Shown here: positions 49,133-60,300 of the stretch, piece by piece
Layout of the letters: the number at the start of each line of letters is the position of its first letter
How positions within the stretch are numbered: position 1 is the first letter of the stretch
NCBI RefSeq assembly: GCF_009389715.1
Contig: NC_052409.1
Span: 4,019,775 to 4,083,774, forward strand
Direction of reading: 5' to 3'
DNA length: 64,000 nt
From: Phoenix dactylifera
Lineage: Eukaryota > Streptophyta > Magnoliopsida > Arecales > Arecaceae
The notes under the pieces: generated by a model
Seen by the model: only the letters and a program-made list of their open reading frames with translations
Told to the model about the DNA's origin: nothing
Databases searched by the model: none
Position numbers and translations under genes: made by a program

Positions 49133-49243
49133 GGATTTTTATGTTTTTGTACATTGCGTTATGTGGTATTGCACGCTTCTTCTTAGTTTATGATTTGTTT
49201 ATTTCATATTCCTTTCTAGTGAATACACCTGAAAGGCAGGTAA
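49133..49243 (+). repeat. 111-bp direct repeat, copy B
   Basis: Partner of 45911-46022, lying just beside the EB1 relic. Both copies contain CCTTTCTAG followed by about 21 nt and then AGGCAG|GTAA, so each looks like a tiny exon with acceptor and donor on the plus strand. Confidence 0.85.
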
Positions 49244-51309
49244 TACGTTTTTTTCAGAATGAGGGCGAACTGTTCCAGCTCGTCCACTAAGGGCGAGTCC
49301 TTTCTGTCGTCGAGGAGTTGGAACTTTGGATGGATAGAAGGAGATCGACAGGGTTAATTAAGCGTCTCCTAGTAACTTATATTTGTTTTCTTGCGAAGGA
49401 ATGAATAGGAGGAGGAGGGAGAAGGCGGGATTATATCATGAGCTGGCTTCGGGTCTGAAAACGGGCGTGTGCAAGGAACGGCGTTGTTGCCATTCTTAAG
49501 ATTCTCCAACTTTCCGCCGTTGTTTTGAATAAAGGCCATGGTTTTTGTGGGTCTAATTCTGCAACGGCTCCTACCACCTTTGATGCTGCTCGTCTATTTC
49601 TATGCATACAACATGACTGCAAAATGGCACTTTGCAAAGTGTGGATTCCCTATGGTGCACTGCACGAGTAGCACTCATGCAATCCGTCCACGTCTTCGGC
49701 CGTGCATAGCAGCGCATGCAATTCATAACCCCGAGAGCCATTCAGTAGGGCACGAACCGATGCACCCAGCACGGCACACGTAAAGTGCTATGCAACCCTA
49801 GATGGCCGCTATGAACAAGGCAGTTCATGAGCACATATAGTATGCACATTGTTTAATGTTCTTCATCTCTTGATTGCAGCCATTCAGAAATGCATAGCAC
49901 CCTCCAGTGCATAAGCTGCATCACAGATGATCCTAATTGTTCACTGTATGCGTAGCATTAGCCACAAAGAAACAACTCTTTCATCTCATAGCAGAACTTA
50001 GGATGGCATTTTGTTGTTTTTAATCACACATTCATAGAGCTAGTAATTCAAATTTAACTTCCTTATATTATAATTTAAATGTAGTTAAAATTATTGTTTA
50101 ATACAAAGTAATACAGAGGAGTCTATGGAGGGACCGGTAATTAAATTTCTATGTTAATTAAAAAAATCAATTATGATATCCTACAATATATCCAAGAATT
50201 AAATTTTCTACGAATTTGAAGGCAAACGCTCATCAAAGTTCCACAATATGGAAAGCAACATTGTTATAATCCATACGAACAAAATTGAAACTTCTTTGGT
50301 TTAGTTGTGTGATTATAAAAAAACCAAAAAAAAGTCACTGAGGTTATAACAGCCTACAACAATAGTAAGCAATGGCCGCTGTACAGCTACAAATCTTGTC
50401 AAACACATGTTCCGTAAGCATGGTATGAAGAATTACGGGCATCGGATTTAGCTTCCTTTAATTGAAATTATTATTATTATTCCATTAGTTGATATGGAAT
50501 CGCTAAAAGTCGGGCGTTTGGGGTTCAAGGATGAGGGGGCTTCGGGCGTTTGGGGTTCAAGGATGAGGGGGCTTCTAGGATATCGGGAAAACCTAGCTCA
50601 CTCTCTTCCGCGTGTGAATAACATTTGTTACCTTGTACAGGAAAGTCTAAATCCCATATCTTTGACCTTAAGTTGTCTCAATTTATGATTTAAGCAAGCT
50701 GAATAGATCCTTCATTAAATCAGATTTGGGTTAGTTCCAAGTCTTGCGGACTCTGAGGTCAACTTTTGAGATCTAACCAGTTTTAACTTAATTTCATCCA
50801 ATCTAACCAAATAGGCCTAGCATTTGGAATCTGCATGAATCCATGAACACTTGGCACTGTCTCAAGCTTGATTTTGATCCTAAGTCCACTTTCGTCCTTC
50901 CAGTCTTCCCATCCCTCCAATCTTTTGTGTTTGCTGATGAACATATTTTCAATTGTAGTCTACATAAAAGGGACAAATAGAAAATCTATCCCGAAAAAGA
51001 TCAGAACTCCTACTAATCCCACTATTCCCTGCCAAATTCTCAATTGTATGACATTGCTTTTTCATTTGCACGCCACTGAGGGAGCCAAAATTTCAAATCC
51101 AACTTTAGTTTCTTGATGCATGGAACACATCGAAAAATTATTAAATGGACCAGATCCGAATCTAGAATAAATTTATCCTAAATAGATTATTCATTTCACC
51201 CTAAAGTTAAATTATTAGGTGGATTCATCACCCTAAATCCAGCGTCTAGGAGCGCTTTAATAAGAACGGATACGACTTATAATACGCCCGTGCGCATTGC
51301 ACAACACGC
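49244..51309. other. Intergenic, no gene recognised
   Basis: A perfect 32-bp tandem repeat lies at 50511-50542 and 50543-50574. The sequence around 49600-49960 is unusually rich in GCAT-containing words but shows no gene. AT-rich from about 50030 to 50330. Confidence 0.4.
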
Positions 51310-51740
51310 GCCACCTTGTGCTTCGATGCAAATCATGCAAGGATACATTAAACACCACCAAAAAGCCCGAGCTAGATCAGTTTTTTCTATATATATATAT
51401 ATATATATAAAAGATAGACACTAGATCACACACTTGAACCACCACCATGGTACATTGCAAAGGGAACCCGAAACCCATTAAAACAAAGAAGAAGAAAAAG
51501 AAGACCAAACGGACGTGCCACCTTGTGCATCGACGCAATGATATATTAAACACTACCAAAAAAGGCTGAGGTAGATCAGTTTTTTGTTGTATATATGTAT
51601 ATAAAAGATAGACACTAGATATACAGCCAGACACTTAAACCACCACCATGGTACACTGCAAAGGGAACTCGAAACCCATTAAAACAAAGAAGCAGAAGCA
51701 GAAGAAGAAGAATAAGAAGAAGAAGAAGAAGACCAAACGT
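51310..51740. repeat. Diverged 207-bp tandem duplication beyond the TSJT1 stop
   Basis: Unit A is 51310-51516 and unit B is 51517-51740. Each begins GCCACCTTGTGC, then has TAGATCAGTTTTTT, a TA-repeat, AAAGATAGACACTAGAT, CCACCACCATGGTACA and an AAG-rich end (GACCAAACG). It lies 86 bp past the TSJT1 stop, so it may be in its 3' UTR or just beyond. Confidence 0.8.
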
Positions 51741-51825
51741 AAACTAAATCAGCAGCAGCAGCAGCAGAAGAAGCAGAGCAAGATGGGATTGGTCGTCTCT
51801 TGTTGCTGGCAGCAGGAGCAGGAAG

Positions 51826-53662
51826 CTAGAGCATGGACTCGTCCCAGAAAGTCCAGTTGGTGGCGCTGCCGACCCGCGGCATGCTGTTAATCCTGGAATA
51901 GGTGTCGACCTTGAAGTTGGCACCGCACATCACCCCCTCGCTGTCCACCCTCGGCATTGGCCTCAACTTGTTCATCGGATGCTCGAAGCTCTTCAGACCT
52001 CCCTCGCTATGAAACATGCACCCTGCATCCAATTCACCAACAAATTCATGAAAACTTATATAATACTTGGTGTTTCATCCCCAAACCAAATCTCTTTCTT
52101 GGGTTATTATGCTATCCAGGCCACCTCACCCATAACTTTAAGCAATGACTTATTCAGCATAACTCTGCATCTTTCTTCCTTTTTTTTTTTGGGAAAATGT
52201 TCGAGATAAATTTTTTAGTACTTTATCCTCTTCAATCAGAATAAAACTATTCGATCAAAATAAGTCAGCTTTTTTTTTTGCTTAAAAAAAGGGAGCAGGG
52301 GGAGGAAGGGACAAGCCCAACCCCGCGTAGCAGCCCCCACTGGGCCCCCCACCCCGCCGGGAGAATGTTCGATGCGGGCAAACCGGGTCGTGTGTTGGGC
52401 ACGCCGACCTATTTTACTTATACCCTCCCCACCCGTGAGCCGGCTTGGTTACCCGACCCGACCCTCCATGTGAGTACGTCACACCTGGCACCACCCAGGC
52501 TATCAGCCGACCAGTAGCACTTCCAGACCTCGTGTCCGGGCGTGGAGCATTCGGTCCCCAAATTTAATCGACGCCCGCGCGTTTCGAACCTGGAACCACT
52601 TGGTTGGAAGTAAACGCCCCGTTCCAACTGAGCTACCACCTTGGTGGCAAATAAGTCAGCTTTATCCCTCTGGTCTAGCAACGAACTTATTCCTAGCAAA
52701 ATTAACTATGCTGGAACCAAACAGGGCACGGTTCTCCATCAAGTAATTATATATGCGATATATTTTTTGGTAATAAACCAAGGTTAATTTGGCTTTAATT
52801 TCTACCTTCCCTCCCTGCAAACTCTTACTATTAAGACAGAAATTTGCATATAAATCATAAATTAATTAATTAGAGCACATTCACATACAAAGGCTTAAAA
52901 AAAAAAAAACATACCGGTAGGGAAAGGAGCGTATGATTTGCCGCAGCCGCCTTTGATGATTCCGACATCATCACAGATCACGACCGATCCATCCGCCGCT
53001 ATGCCCCAGAATAGCGGGATCTTTCCATCCGCGCTCTGCATGCGCCCCAATTCCAAATAACAAGAATAAGAACTCCGCATCCGCCGCAGCGGACATGAAT
53101 AAACCGAGAATATATAAATTTATATATACCAGAGCCGCGAAGACGGTGCCGGCCTTGCTATCGTAGACCACGAAGGCGAAGGAGCCGGCGAGGTCCTTGA
53201 GGACCTGGTCCGCCGGGTACGGCCCACGGTCGCGCAGCGTCCGGTAGGCCTCGATCACCAGCAGCGCCTCGTTGGTGTTCTTGGACAGGCCGTACTGCCT
53301 GATCAAAGAGCACAAGTTATCGAGCCCCCCCACGAACATACAGTAGATGTCGTCGAAGCTACAGAACAACCTGCACCCAGACAAAAACATGAGAGAGAGA
53401 GAGAGAGAGAGAGAGACCGGGGGTCGTATATATATGGGACCGATCAGAAGCCGTGCCTTTGGTGGGGAGAGTGGTTGGAGTGGGAGGGGACGCAGGAGAG
53501 GGCGGCGCCGCCGCTGAAGGTGGCGGAGAAGGAGTCCTCAGGGTGGAGGCTGTGGAACTCCCGGAGGATTTCCTCCGGGTTCTTGGGGGCACGCCGGCCG
53601 CTGCCGGGGCTGTTGAGCTCCTGCGGCGGGTGAGCGAACGCCTTGTGGAATATCGCCAACAT
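51826..53662 (-). CDS. TSJT1: TSJT1 / aluminium-induced protein with YGL and LRDR motifs (DUF3700)
   Basis: Class II glutamine-amidotransferase-like fold protein of plants, induced by stress, sugar starvation or auxin in known members; no enzymatic reaction is established. Four exons, right to left: 53457-53662, 53130-53370, 52915-53035 and 51826-52022; 765 nt, 254 aa. The family hallmarks are visible: QYGLSKNTNEALLVIEAYRT, then LRDRGPYPADQV and GSFAFVVYDSKAGTVFAAL, followed by LFWGIAADGSVVICDD, GCGKSYAPFPTGC and MFHSEGGLKSFEHPMNK. Introns 2 and 3 are GT-AG. Intron 1 appears to begin with GC (CAAAG|GCACGG): this is the only junction keeping the conserved HQ-R-LF reading, and a stop follows soon after in the unspliced frame. 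Intron 3 contains a SINE. A TATA-like TATATATAC lies at about 53742-53750. Confidence 0.92.
52273..52648 (-). mobile_element. tRNA-derived SINE, copy 4 (in TSJT1 intron 3)
   Basis: Exact 15-bp target duplication AAATAAGTCAGCTTT (52258-52272 and 52649-52663). This copy has the best tRNA-like head: A box TAGCTCAGTTGG (plus-strand 52624-52635) and B box GGTTCGAAAC (52581-52590). It is longer than the others (376 bp), with extra sequence in the middle (about 52400-52470). It ends CTCCCTTTTTTTAAGC and A-rich tail. It lies in the same orientation as the host gene. Confidence 0.92.
53391..53414. repeat. (GA)n microsatellite in TSJT1 intron 1
   Basis: A GA run of about 24 bp close to the 3' end of intron 1, contributing a CT-rich tract on the transcript. 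Confidence 0.85.
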
Positions 53663-55000
53663 CTTCTCTATTCTCTCTGTTTCTAAAATTCAAGAAAAGT
53701 GAAGCAAAATGGAATGAAGCTTTTGATAGGGAACGGGATGGTGTATATATGGTTGGGCGGAGACGGATATGGGCGAGAGGATAAGGATCCCTATTCCCCA
53801 TGCTAGAATTGCGCAGCTATTCCTGACATCCGAGATATGAACACTTGCCGAGTATGCTTACCGTTCTCACATTTGACTTGGTCTCACGGGCGGTGAGGAT
53901 AAATCGGGCAGCGGTAAGAAAAGGAGCACGATGTGGCGACCTTATCCGCTGACGCGGATCCACGATACCGCCCACCGTTTAGCTCGAGTAATTAATTCTG
54001 TGTACGAGGTACCACGTCAGGCATCGGACAGGCTGGAGATGGAAGCCTTTTTTGGCTTGAGGAAAACGAGGCAAGGGAAAAAGAAGACCGCCGTGGGTCC
54101 CACTCGCACGGGGAGAGTGGACCGGGCTGCGTTGGGCCGTGGGTCCCACTCGCACGAGGCCGGTGGTTTTGCAGGACGATGGGTGGGGCCCGGTCCGTCT
54201 CCTGCGTTGGTGTTAAAAGTCCGAGAGGACGCTGTCACCTTGTTTCTCCGTTTCTGGGGATGACGGTAAATTGCTCCCTCGTCCTGTTCTTAGATTCTTT
54301 GCTACGCCCCAGCACACCTCCGGCTGTTGTTTTTTTTTTTTATTTATACAGCTTACATTCTTTATATAGCACCTTATCTTAGCCTATAATTATGTAGTTC
54401 CAGCTCTATATATTGCTTGTACAATCTTTTTCCATGCAACATGAGATAGTATCTTTCTCTATTCAATGTACGATAATTTTTTTTCTCGCTTATTTTGCCC
54501 GTGGGACCGTCTCTATGATCGCTGGTTTGCCACAAGAATATGCATGCGTAGATTGTTAGCAAGCACGACGATGGTATGCATTCTCATGCATTGAGATAGT
54601 CATCATCTAAATCAACCTTATCCAAAAAAATTTCTGAAAAAAATATTTACAGCCGAAATACATCAAAATGTTAGACTTTTTTATTCTCAATCCAAATTGT
54701 TAATCCTAAAATCTGAAAATTGTAGGGGATTGAGGGATTTTTTCAAGATCTTCCTAAATCAGGAATAATAGCTTCAAGTGATCTAGATACATTCTGTCTA
54801 GCTTACCATCCAAAATTCATCCATCTCTTAATCTGAAGCTAAACTAAAATTTTTTATAGATTACATGTATAGAAAAGACAAATAGATAGAAAGTGTGTCA
54901 TCCCTTCCAAATATTGAAGTAATTGCTATTACTAAAATACCCCTTTTAATAAAGATCACCTCTATGTTAACAAATAAAGCGCTAAAAGCAGTTGCAAAAG
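53663..55000. promoter_or_regulatory. TSJT1 upstream region and intergenic sequence
   Basis: Two perfect GTGGGTCCCAC palindromes (TCP-type sites) at 54093-54103 and 54139-54149 lie inside a 20-bp direct repeat (54091-54110 and 54137-54156), about 430-490 bp upstream of the TSJT1 start. AT-rich intergenic sequence follows from 54300 to 55000, with no gene seen. Confidence 0.45.
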
Positions 55001-55362
55001 CTCGCGGAGATGCACACCATTATGAATACGACATCTAGATAGCGATTCTGCGATGGTTATTGAATGGATTCAGCAGATTTTCGGAGAAGGGTCGGTAATT
55101 ACCACCTACTTCTGAGAGATATTCGGGCTATGGTTCGTGGTGAGATGGTGCTTCAGACGAAGCATGTATTTAGAAAGGCAAAAGGGGTCGCGAATTGGGT
55201 AGCTTTTTTTGTTGCCAACCACTCCGAGAACTACACTGGGTGGGAGAGGCGGAGTTGCCTAGTGCTTTTCTTTATATTTTGCTTTTTGACTTTCTTAACT
55301 ATATTTATATACAGTTATATATATATATGATACTTCTGTATTTACCAAGAAAAAAAAAAGCG
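55000..55362 (+). mobile_element. LINE remnant: RNase H-like domain with A tail
   Basis: Plus-strand fragments include IEWIQQIFGEGSVITTY near 55055-55105. After a frame change come RDIRAMVRGEMVLQTKHVF, ANWVAFFVANHSENYTG and LFFIFCF, in the order seen in the LINE at 34650-35170. It ends with a TA-rich stretch and an A11 run at about 55352-55362. It is 5'-truncated and broken by a stop and frameshifts. Confidence 0.55.
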
Positions 55363-57040
55363 ACATGGGTTCAGAGGTGCCTCAACAAGTCAGGAAGATA
55401 TTTTTCCCAGATGTAAGAAGCGGGGCCGGCAGAACCTGGCGTGACCCACCGCACCTTATCACAATCAAAAGCAGCAAAAAGAGAGAAAAAAAAGTAGCTT
55501 CTGGTCGAAATCATTACACCCACTAGATCTCTCCCAGTGCAGTGTGTCCTTTCATGATTGCGCAGTAGTTAGGAATTGCTTGACTAAATACCAGGGTTGT
55601 GCTATAAACAGGCACTTAATTTGATACTAAGGTCCCTTCACCATATCCACTTCCACCAGAACATTAGTCTCCTAGATAGATCTCGTCGTCACTTTCTGAG
55701 TACATAGATCGCATAAAGCAATAACGACCATTCTTCCTTTTGGAGCATCGCCCACAATTCCATATCACATGTCTTGAATAGAAGGCCTGAAATATCAGTA
55801 TTTGGTAGTGCTATCAATCATGTAATTGCATCCAAAAGCAAAAAAGTCATCATCAAGCGTGACTAAAGTCATGTACCAAATAGCATCTCCAATCAAGATC
55901 TTTATACCAAAGATTCCAGCCACCCTCTACATATTGATGCAGATCAAAGCTTGACAGAAGTCTCCGAAAGCTACCTATGGATTAGAAAAATATGATACAA
56001 TATGGTAGTGGAGGCATCAAGTCTCGAACTGGAACCATACAAGTGTGCGAGGCTATAATTTCAGAGCAATAATAAAATTTTTTCGATCTTCGAAAATTAA
56101 TTTAACAAAAATTCAGTCAATCATTTTCATAAATAAATATCTTAAAAGTAACCACGATTACGCCAAAGATCGAGCCACTCTCTCCATACTGATGTAGAGC
56201 GAAGCCTGACAGAAGTCTCCGAGAACTCGAGGTAATATGTAAGACCACTAACTACCTATCGATTAAAAAATATGATACAGTAGAGGTGTCATGACTCGAA
56301 CTGGAAACGGAACAGAGGCCATATGCCTGCAAAAGAGACTATACAAGCATATAAGACTATAATTTTAGAAACATGCATGATGCTTATTGATATTGAAGAT
56401 TTATGTGACATATTTTGGTTTCGAGCTCAAATTAAAATTCTCGAGTAGAAAGCTTCTTTCAACTGCAGAATCTGATATTAAGAATGCACTAAGAGCTAAG
56501 ATTAAATGCTAAAGAGTTCTCATGCTTTTGATCATACTATGCAGTAGAGAAAAATCTAAATTCTTAAATGGATTTTGCTGGAGTCTGATTGTCCATTGTA
56601 TTACTGATAAACACAAAATTGCACTTTAAACATAGCAAGGAGTGGATTGCGTCCTCTCAGACTTGAATTTGGGTGCGAATCAAGCAGCCTTTTCCCAGAA
56701 CTTTGTTCAGGTTGAAGAAAAAATTCTGTGGGAAAGACTCAGCAAATAGTCCTCATTACTTGCAGCTGCGATCTTCTGGGTCTGCTGGAAGGAGAGGAAC
56801 TCATGAATTTTTCAGAACAAGTTCTCTTCCACTTCTTCAATTGCATCTCCCAGTCTCGGCCTCTTGAATGATTGGTCAATACTTTGCCATCACCAACGAG
56901 CTTCAGGGCTTCACAAAAAATTCGGGTGAAGATTAAGGAAATTCCAAGAGAAGTGCCTGAGGAATGAATCATTGGTTTGAAGAGGCGAAAAGAATGAAAA
57001 CGAATTGAAACCCCGCTTGCCTCTCGACCCTCTTATCCCT
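55363..57040. other. Intergenic with diverged tandem duplication
   Basis: 55907-56060 and 56163-56370 are related (shared CTTGACAGAAGTCTCCGA-like blocks, ATTAGAAAAATATGATACA, CTCGAACTGGAA and GACTATAATTT-like ends), with insertions in the second copy. An open stretch on the minus strand at 56739-56972 could not be assigned to a family. No gene is supported. Confidence 0.4.
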
Positions 57041-57314
57041 CTTTTTTTTTTTTTTTGGGTATAATGACTTATACGCTTCTAATATGGATACATTTAAAAA
57101 AAGTAAAAAAACAATACATCATAGAGTGCTCTAGACAGCTCCCTTTCTCCGACCCATAGGATCCTCTCGGACAACATCGCCTCTCACTATGGCTCGGATG
57201 TTCTAGAGGAGAGGGTGGCACCCACCCACGCCACCGATGCCTTCTCGATCTAGCCAATCACCGTGGCCGAATCACCCTCGAGCAAGACTGCACTGGCCCG
57301 CAGAACATGTTGTG
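57041..57314 (-). mobile_element. LINE remnant, 3' part with A tail (split by solo LTR)
   Basis: Minus-strand frame reads VLRASAVLLEGDSATVIGWI from the LTR junction, then an internally deleted end. A DVLFFYFF-type tail and an A16 tail (plus-strand T run near 57042-57057) close the element. It continues on the other side of the solo LTR at 60694-60865. Confidence 0.65.
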
Positions 57315-60300
57315 TGTGAGGACCGGTCCATTCACCGGCCCGTATCCAATTGGGCTAGTGGGCCAGCCCAATGAAGCCAGCCATTTGGAGTCCGCCACCT
57401 CGTCCTTAAGGGGAGGGGCAGATGTCAATAGAAGGGAGGTGTTGCTGCCAGGTGTTAATACAGTGACAATCGCTTAAAAACCTCTCGACACGTCGCTTAG
57501 AACCCCCCAAACGCCTTCCTTCCTCCTGGTACGCTCCCTCCCAAATTCGGACGCTGCCAGATCTCAGCACCCCGTCGGCTGGACATCTACGCCGACATCC
57601 CCGCCATAGCAGCTGACCTCCGGTGGTCGCCAGAGCCTCTCTTCACCTTACTCCATCACCGACACCCGCTGCTTGGGTCAGTGAGGTAACATCCATCCAT
57701 TTCTCCGTCCCTTCCTTCCTTCCTGATGTTCATAGCCTTGCTTTTCCTCCCAATCTGCTCAGGATAACAAAGAAAAGAAAGAAAGAAACAAAGAAGCAAA
57801 GAAGAAGAAAAATAAGAAAAGAGGAAGAGGGGACTCACCGGGGAGACGTCGCGTGCGGCGGCGGCCGGCTTCGGCTGCGAACGGCGCTGATACGGGCGTC
57901 GGCCGCGGGCCAGCCGAGGATGCCGCCGGCACGAGCGTCGGCTGCAGGCCGGCCGAGGGCACCGCCGGCTGTGGCCGACCTCTCCCGAACTCACTGCCTC
58001 CCCTCGCAGGAGAAGAAAGGGGGAAAGAAAAGAGGGATCGGGAGAGAAGGAAGGAAAGAGAGGAGGAGAGGAAGCTCTGGGAAGAAGAAGGAACAGGGAC
58101 TCACCGATTCGACGTAGCGTGCGGTGGCCACCGGCTTCGGCCGCGAGGGCCGCCGGCACGAGCCTCGGCCGCAGGCCGGCCGAGGATGCGGACGTCGAGC
58201 GTCGGCCGCGAGCGCGGCCGAGGGCGCCGCGGGCTTCGGCCGCGGGTGACGGCCGAGGGCACCGCCGGCCGTGGCATGACCCCAAGCTCGGCCTCTCCCA
58301 AGCCGCCGCCTCTTCTTCCTTGAGATGGGAAGGGGAGGAGGTTAGAGTGGAAAGAGGGTCCGGGAGAGCCGTCGGGGGAAGCTTCGGGAAGAAGAAGAAA
58401 AAGAAGAGAGGAAGAGGGGACTCATCCTCGTCGTCGTGTGCGGCGGCCGCCGGCTTTGGCCGCGAGCACTGTCGCCGCAGGCGCGGCCGAGAGCGCTGCA
58501 AGCTCAGCCGAGGACGCCGTCCGTCGCGGCCCGGCTCCCCTTCCGCTCGCCGTCCCCCCTTCCACTCGCCGTCCCCCCCCCCCTCTTCGTCGGAGAAGAG
58601 AGGAGGAGACCGTCGTCCTCTCTTCGCCGGAGAGTAGAGGAGAAGAGGAAGGGGAGATCGGGATGAAAGAAGAAGGGAGGAGAGGAAGCTTCGGGAAGGA
58701 GAAGAAAAGAAAAAGGAGAAGAGAAGAAAAGGAAAGAAAAAGGGAAAGAAAAAAAAAGAAAAAGAAAAAGAAGGAAAAGAGAAGGAAAAAAAAAAGAAAA
58801 AAAAAATAAAATGGGTTTAGCCAAATTTTACTAACCCAAGCCCAATTAGACTGGGCTAAGTCTAAATCTGAGCTCAATCAGATTGGGCTAAGTCTGGACG
58901 AGCCCAAACTATAAATTGGGTTAAATCCGAGCTAATTTAAGTTAAATTGAAATGGGTCCGAACCCAATTAAGCTGAGTTGGTCTCAGCAGACCTAATTGA
59001 TTGTGAATCGGCCCAAATGAGCCACATTGACCAAATCAGAGGACCCAATTGGCTAGAAAAAGTTGGACTGAATTATAAACGAGGCCCCATCCTTTAATTA
59101 AAAACCCAATCAACCCATGTGGACCCAATCTGGTTTTAAATCGAGCCCCAAAGGCTCTAAATTGGGTAAATTGGACTTGGGCTAGATCCTTGGATGGGAT
59201 CCAAGCAAGCAAGTTCATAGTATGATGAACTAAGAAGTTTTATAATAAATAAATGGGGAATAATGTGATCCCTATGGTGTTGTTTTAGGTGATTAAGGAT
59301 TTGTCACCTGGACTTGAGAAATTTGGAAAGCGAATTGAGGTAAGTAATCTGTCTTAATCTTATCGTAGATCTTGTATTACGTTTTATAAGATGAACCAGT
59401 GTTTTTCATACAATTTGAATTGTATACATGATTTGTGAAGAAAGTAAGTAACCTGTTCTAATCCTGTTAGGGATCATGTCATGTTACTAATGTTTCCTAA
59501 GCATTTATTTTAAGCATATATGTTTCATGCATGAGATGTTACAACACATAAGTAACTTGCATGATCTCAGAAGCTATGGCTATGTATGCAATATGATGAT
59601 GCTGATATTTTAATCATGCATGCAAGTTGGTATAATGAAATACTATCTAGCCAAGAGGCACTATTATAATGGGCTCAAAGATGCTACTGATCGAATGCAA
59701 CTGAGCTGGCCTTGCTAGTGGCCGAGAATAACTTCGCTGGCCTTGCTAGTGGCCGAGAATGACTAGCTGGCCCCGCCAGTGGCCGAATGGACTTCGCAGT
59801 AGCATCCGAGAGAATGGACCACGGCATGCCGGGGGCACGGTTTCATATGCATACTTTATGAAAATGATATTTGAAGCATGATCATGAGGCTCATTTCAGA
59901 GCCTGGGTATATGAGGCGGGTGTTTCCAAATCCTGCAGATGCGTTTTGGGGAGAAGCAAAATCGGTGAGGGGTGAAGGACGCTTGCGTGAAGCCCCGGAA
60001 CCGGCCAACATCTGGCAGGGGAGCCCCGTGTTTCCCCCTCATGTAGGCCCGATAGTCACGTGCCCTGCGAAGGCGGGCCATGACATTTATGAACGTGCTT
60101 GGCCAAAGCATACATTGTTTTACAATGGATTTTTTTGAATATATCCTTATGAAATGTTGTATTTTGCTAAAACCGCTATCTCCTTTAAATGATGCTAATC
60201 GCATGAATTCTTATGTTTTATGAAAATTCTGTTTGACTGAAAATACTGCTTGTTTTCCAAGCATACATATTTTGCCATGATAAATTGTGAGATAATACGC

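Noticed and set aside
49066-49290. 74-codon hydrophobic frame overlapping the 111-bp repeat
   Set aside because: Its partner copy at 45911 does not keep the frame open, so coding conservation is not supported.
56739-56972. 77-codon minus-strand frame
   Set aside because: Charged but without any motif I can place; could be a gene relic, but evidence is insufficient.
57623-58877. Several long overlapping open frames on both strands, up to 281 codons
   Set aside because: They lie in GC/GA-rich tandem repeats of a solo LTR. The predicted proteins are Arg/Pro/Ala/Ser or Lys/Glu/Phe monotony with no domain.
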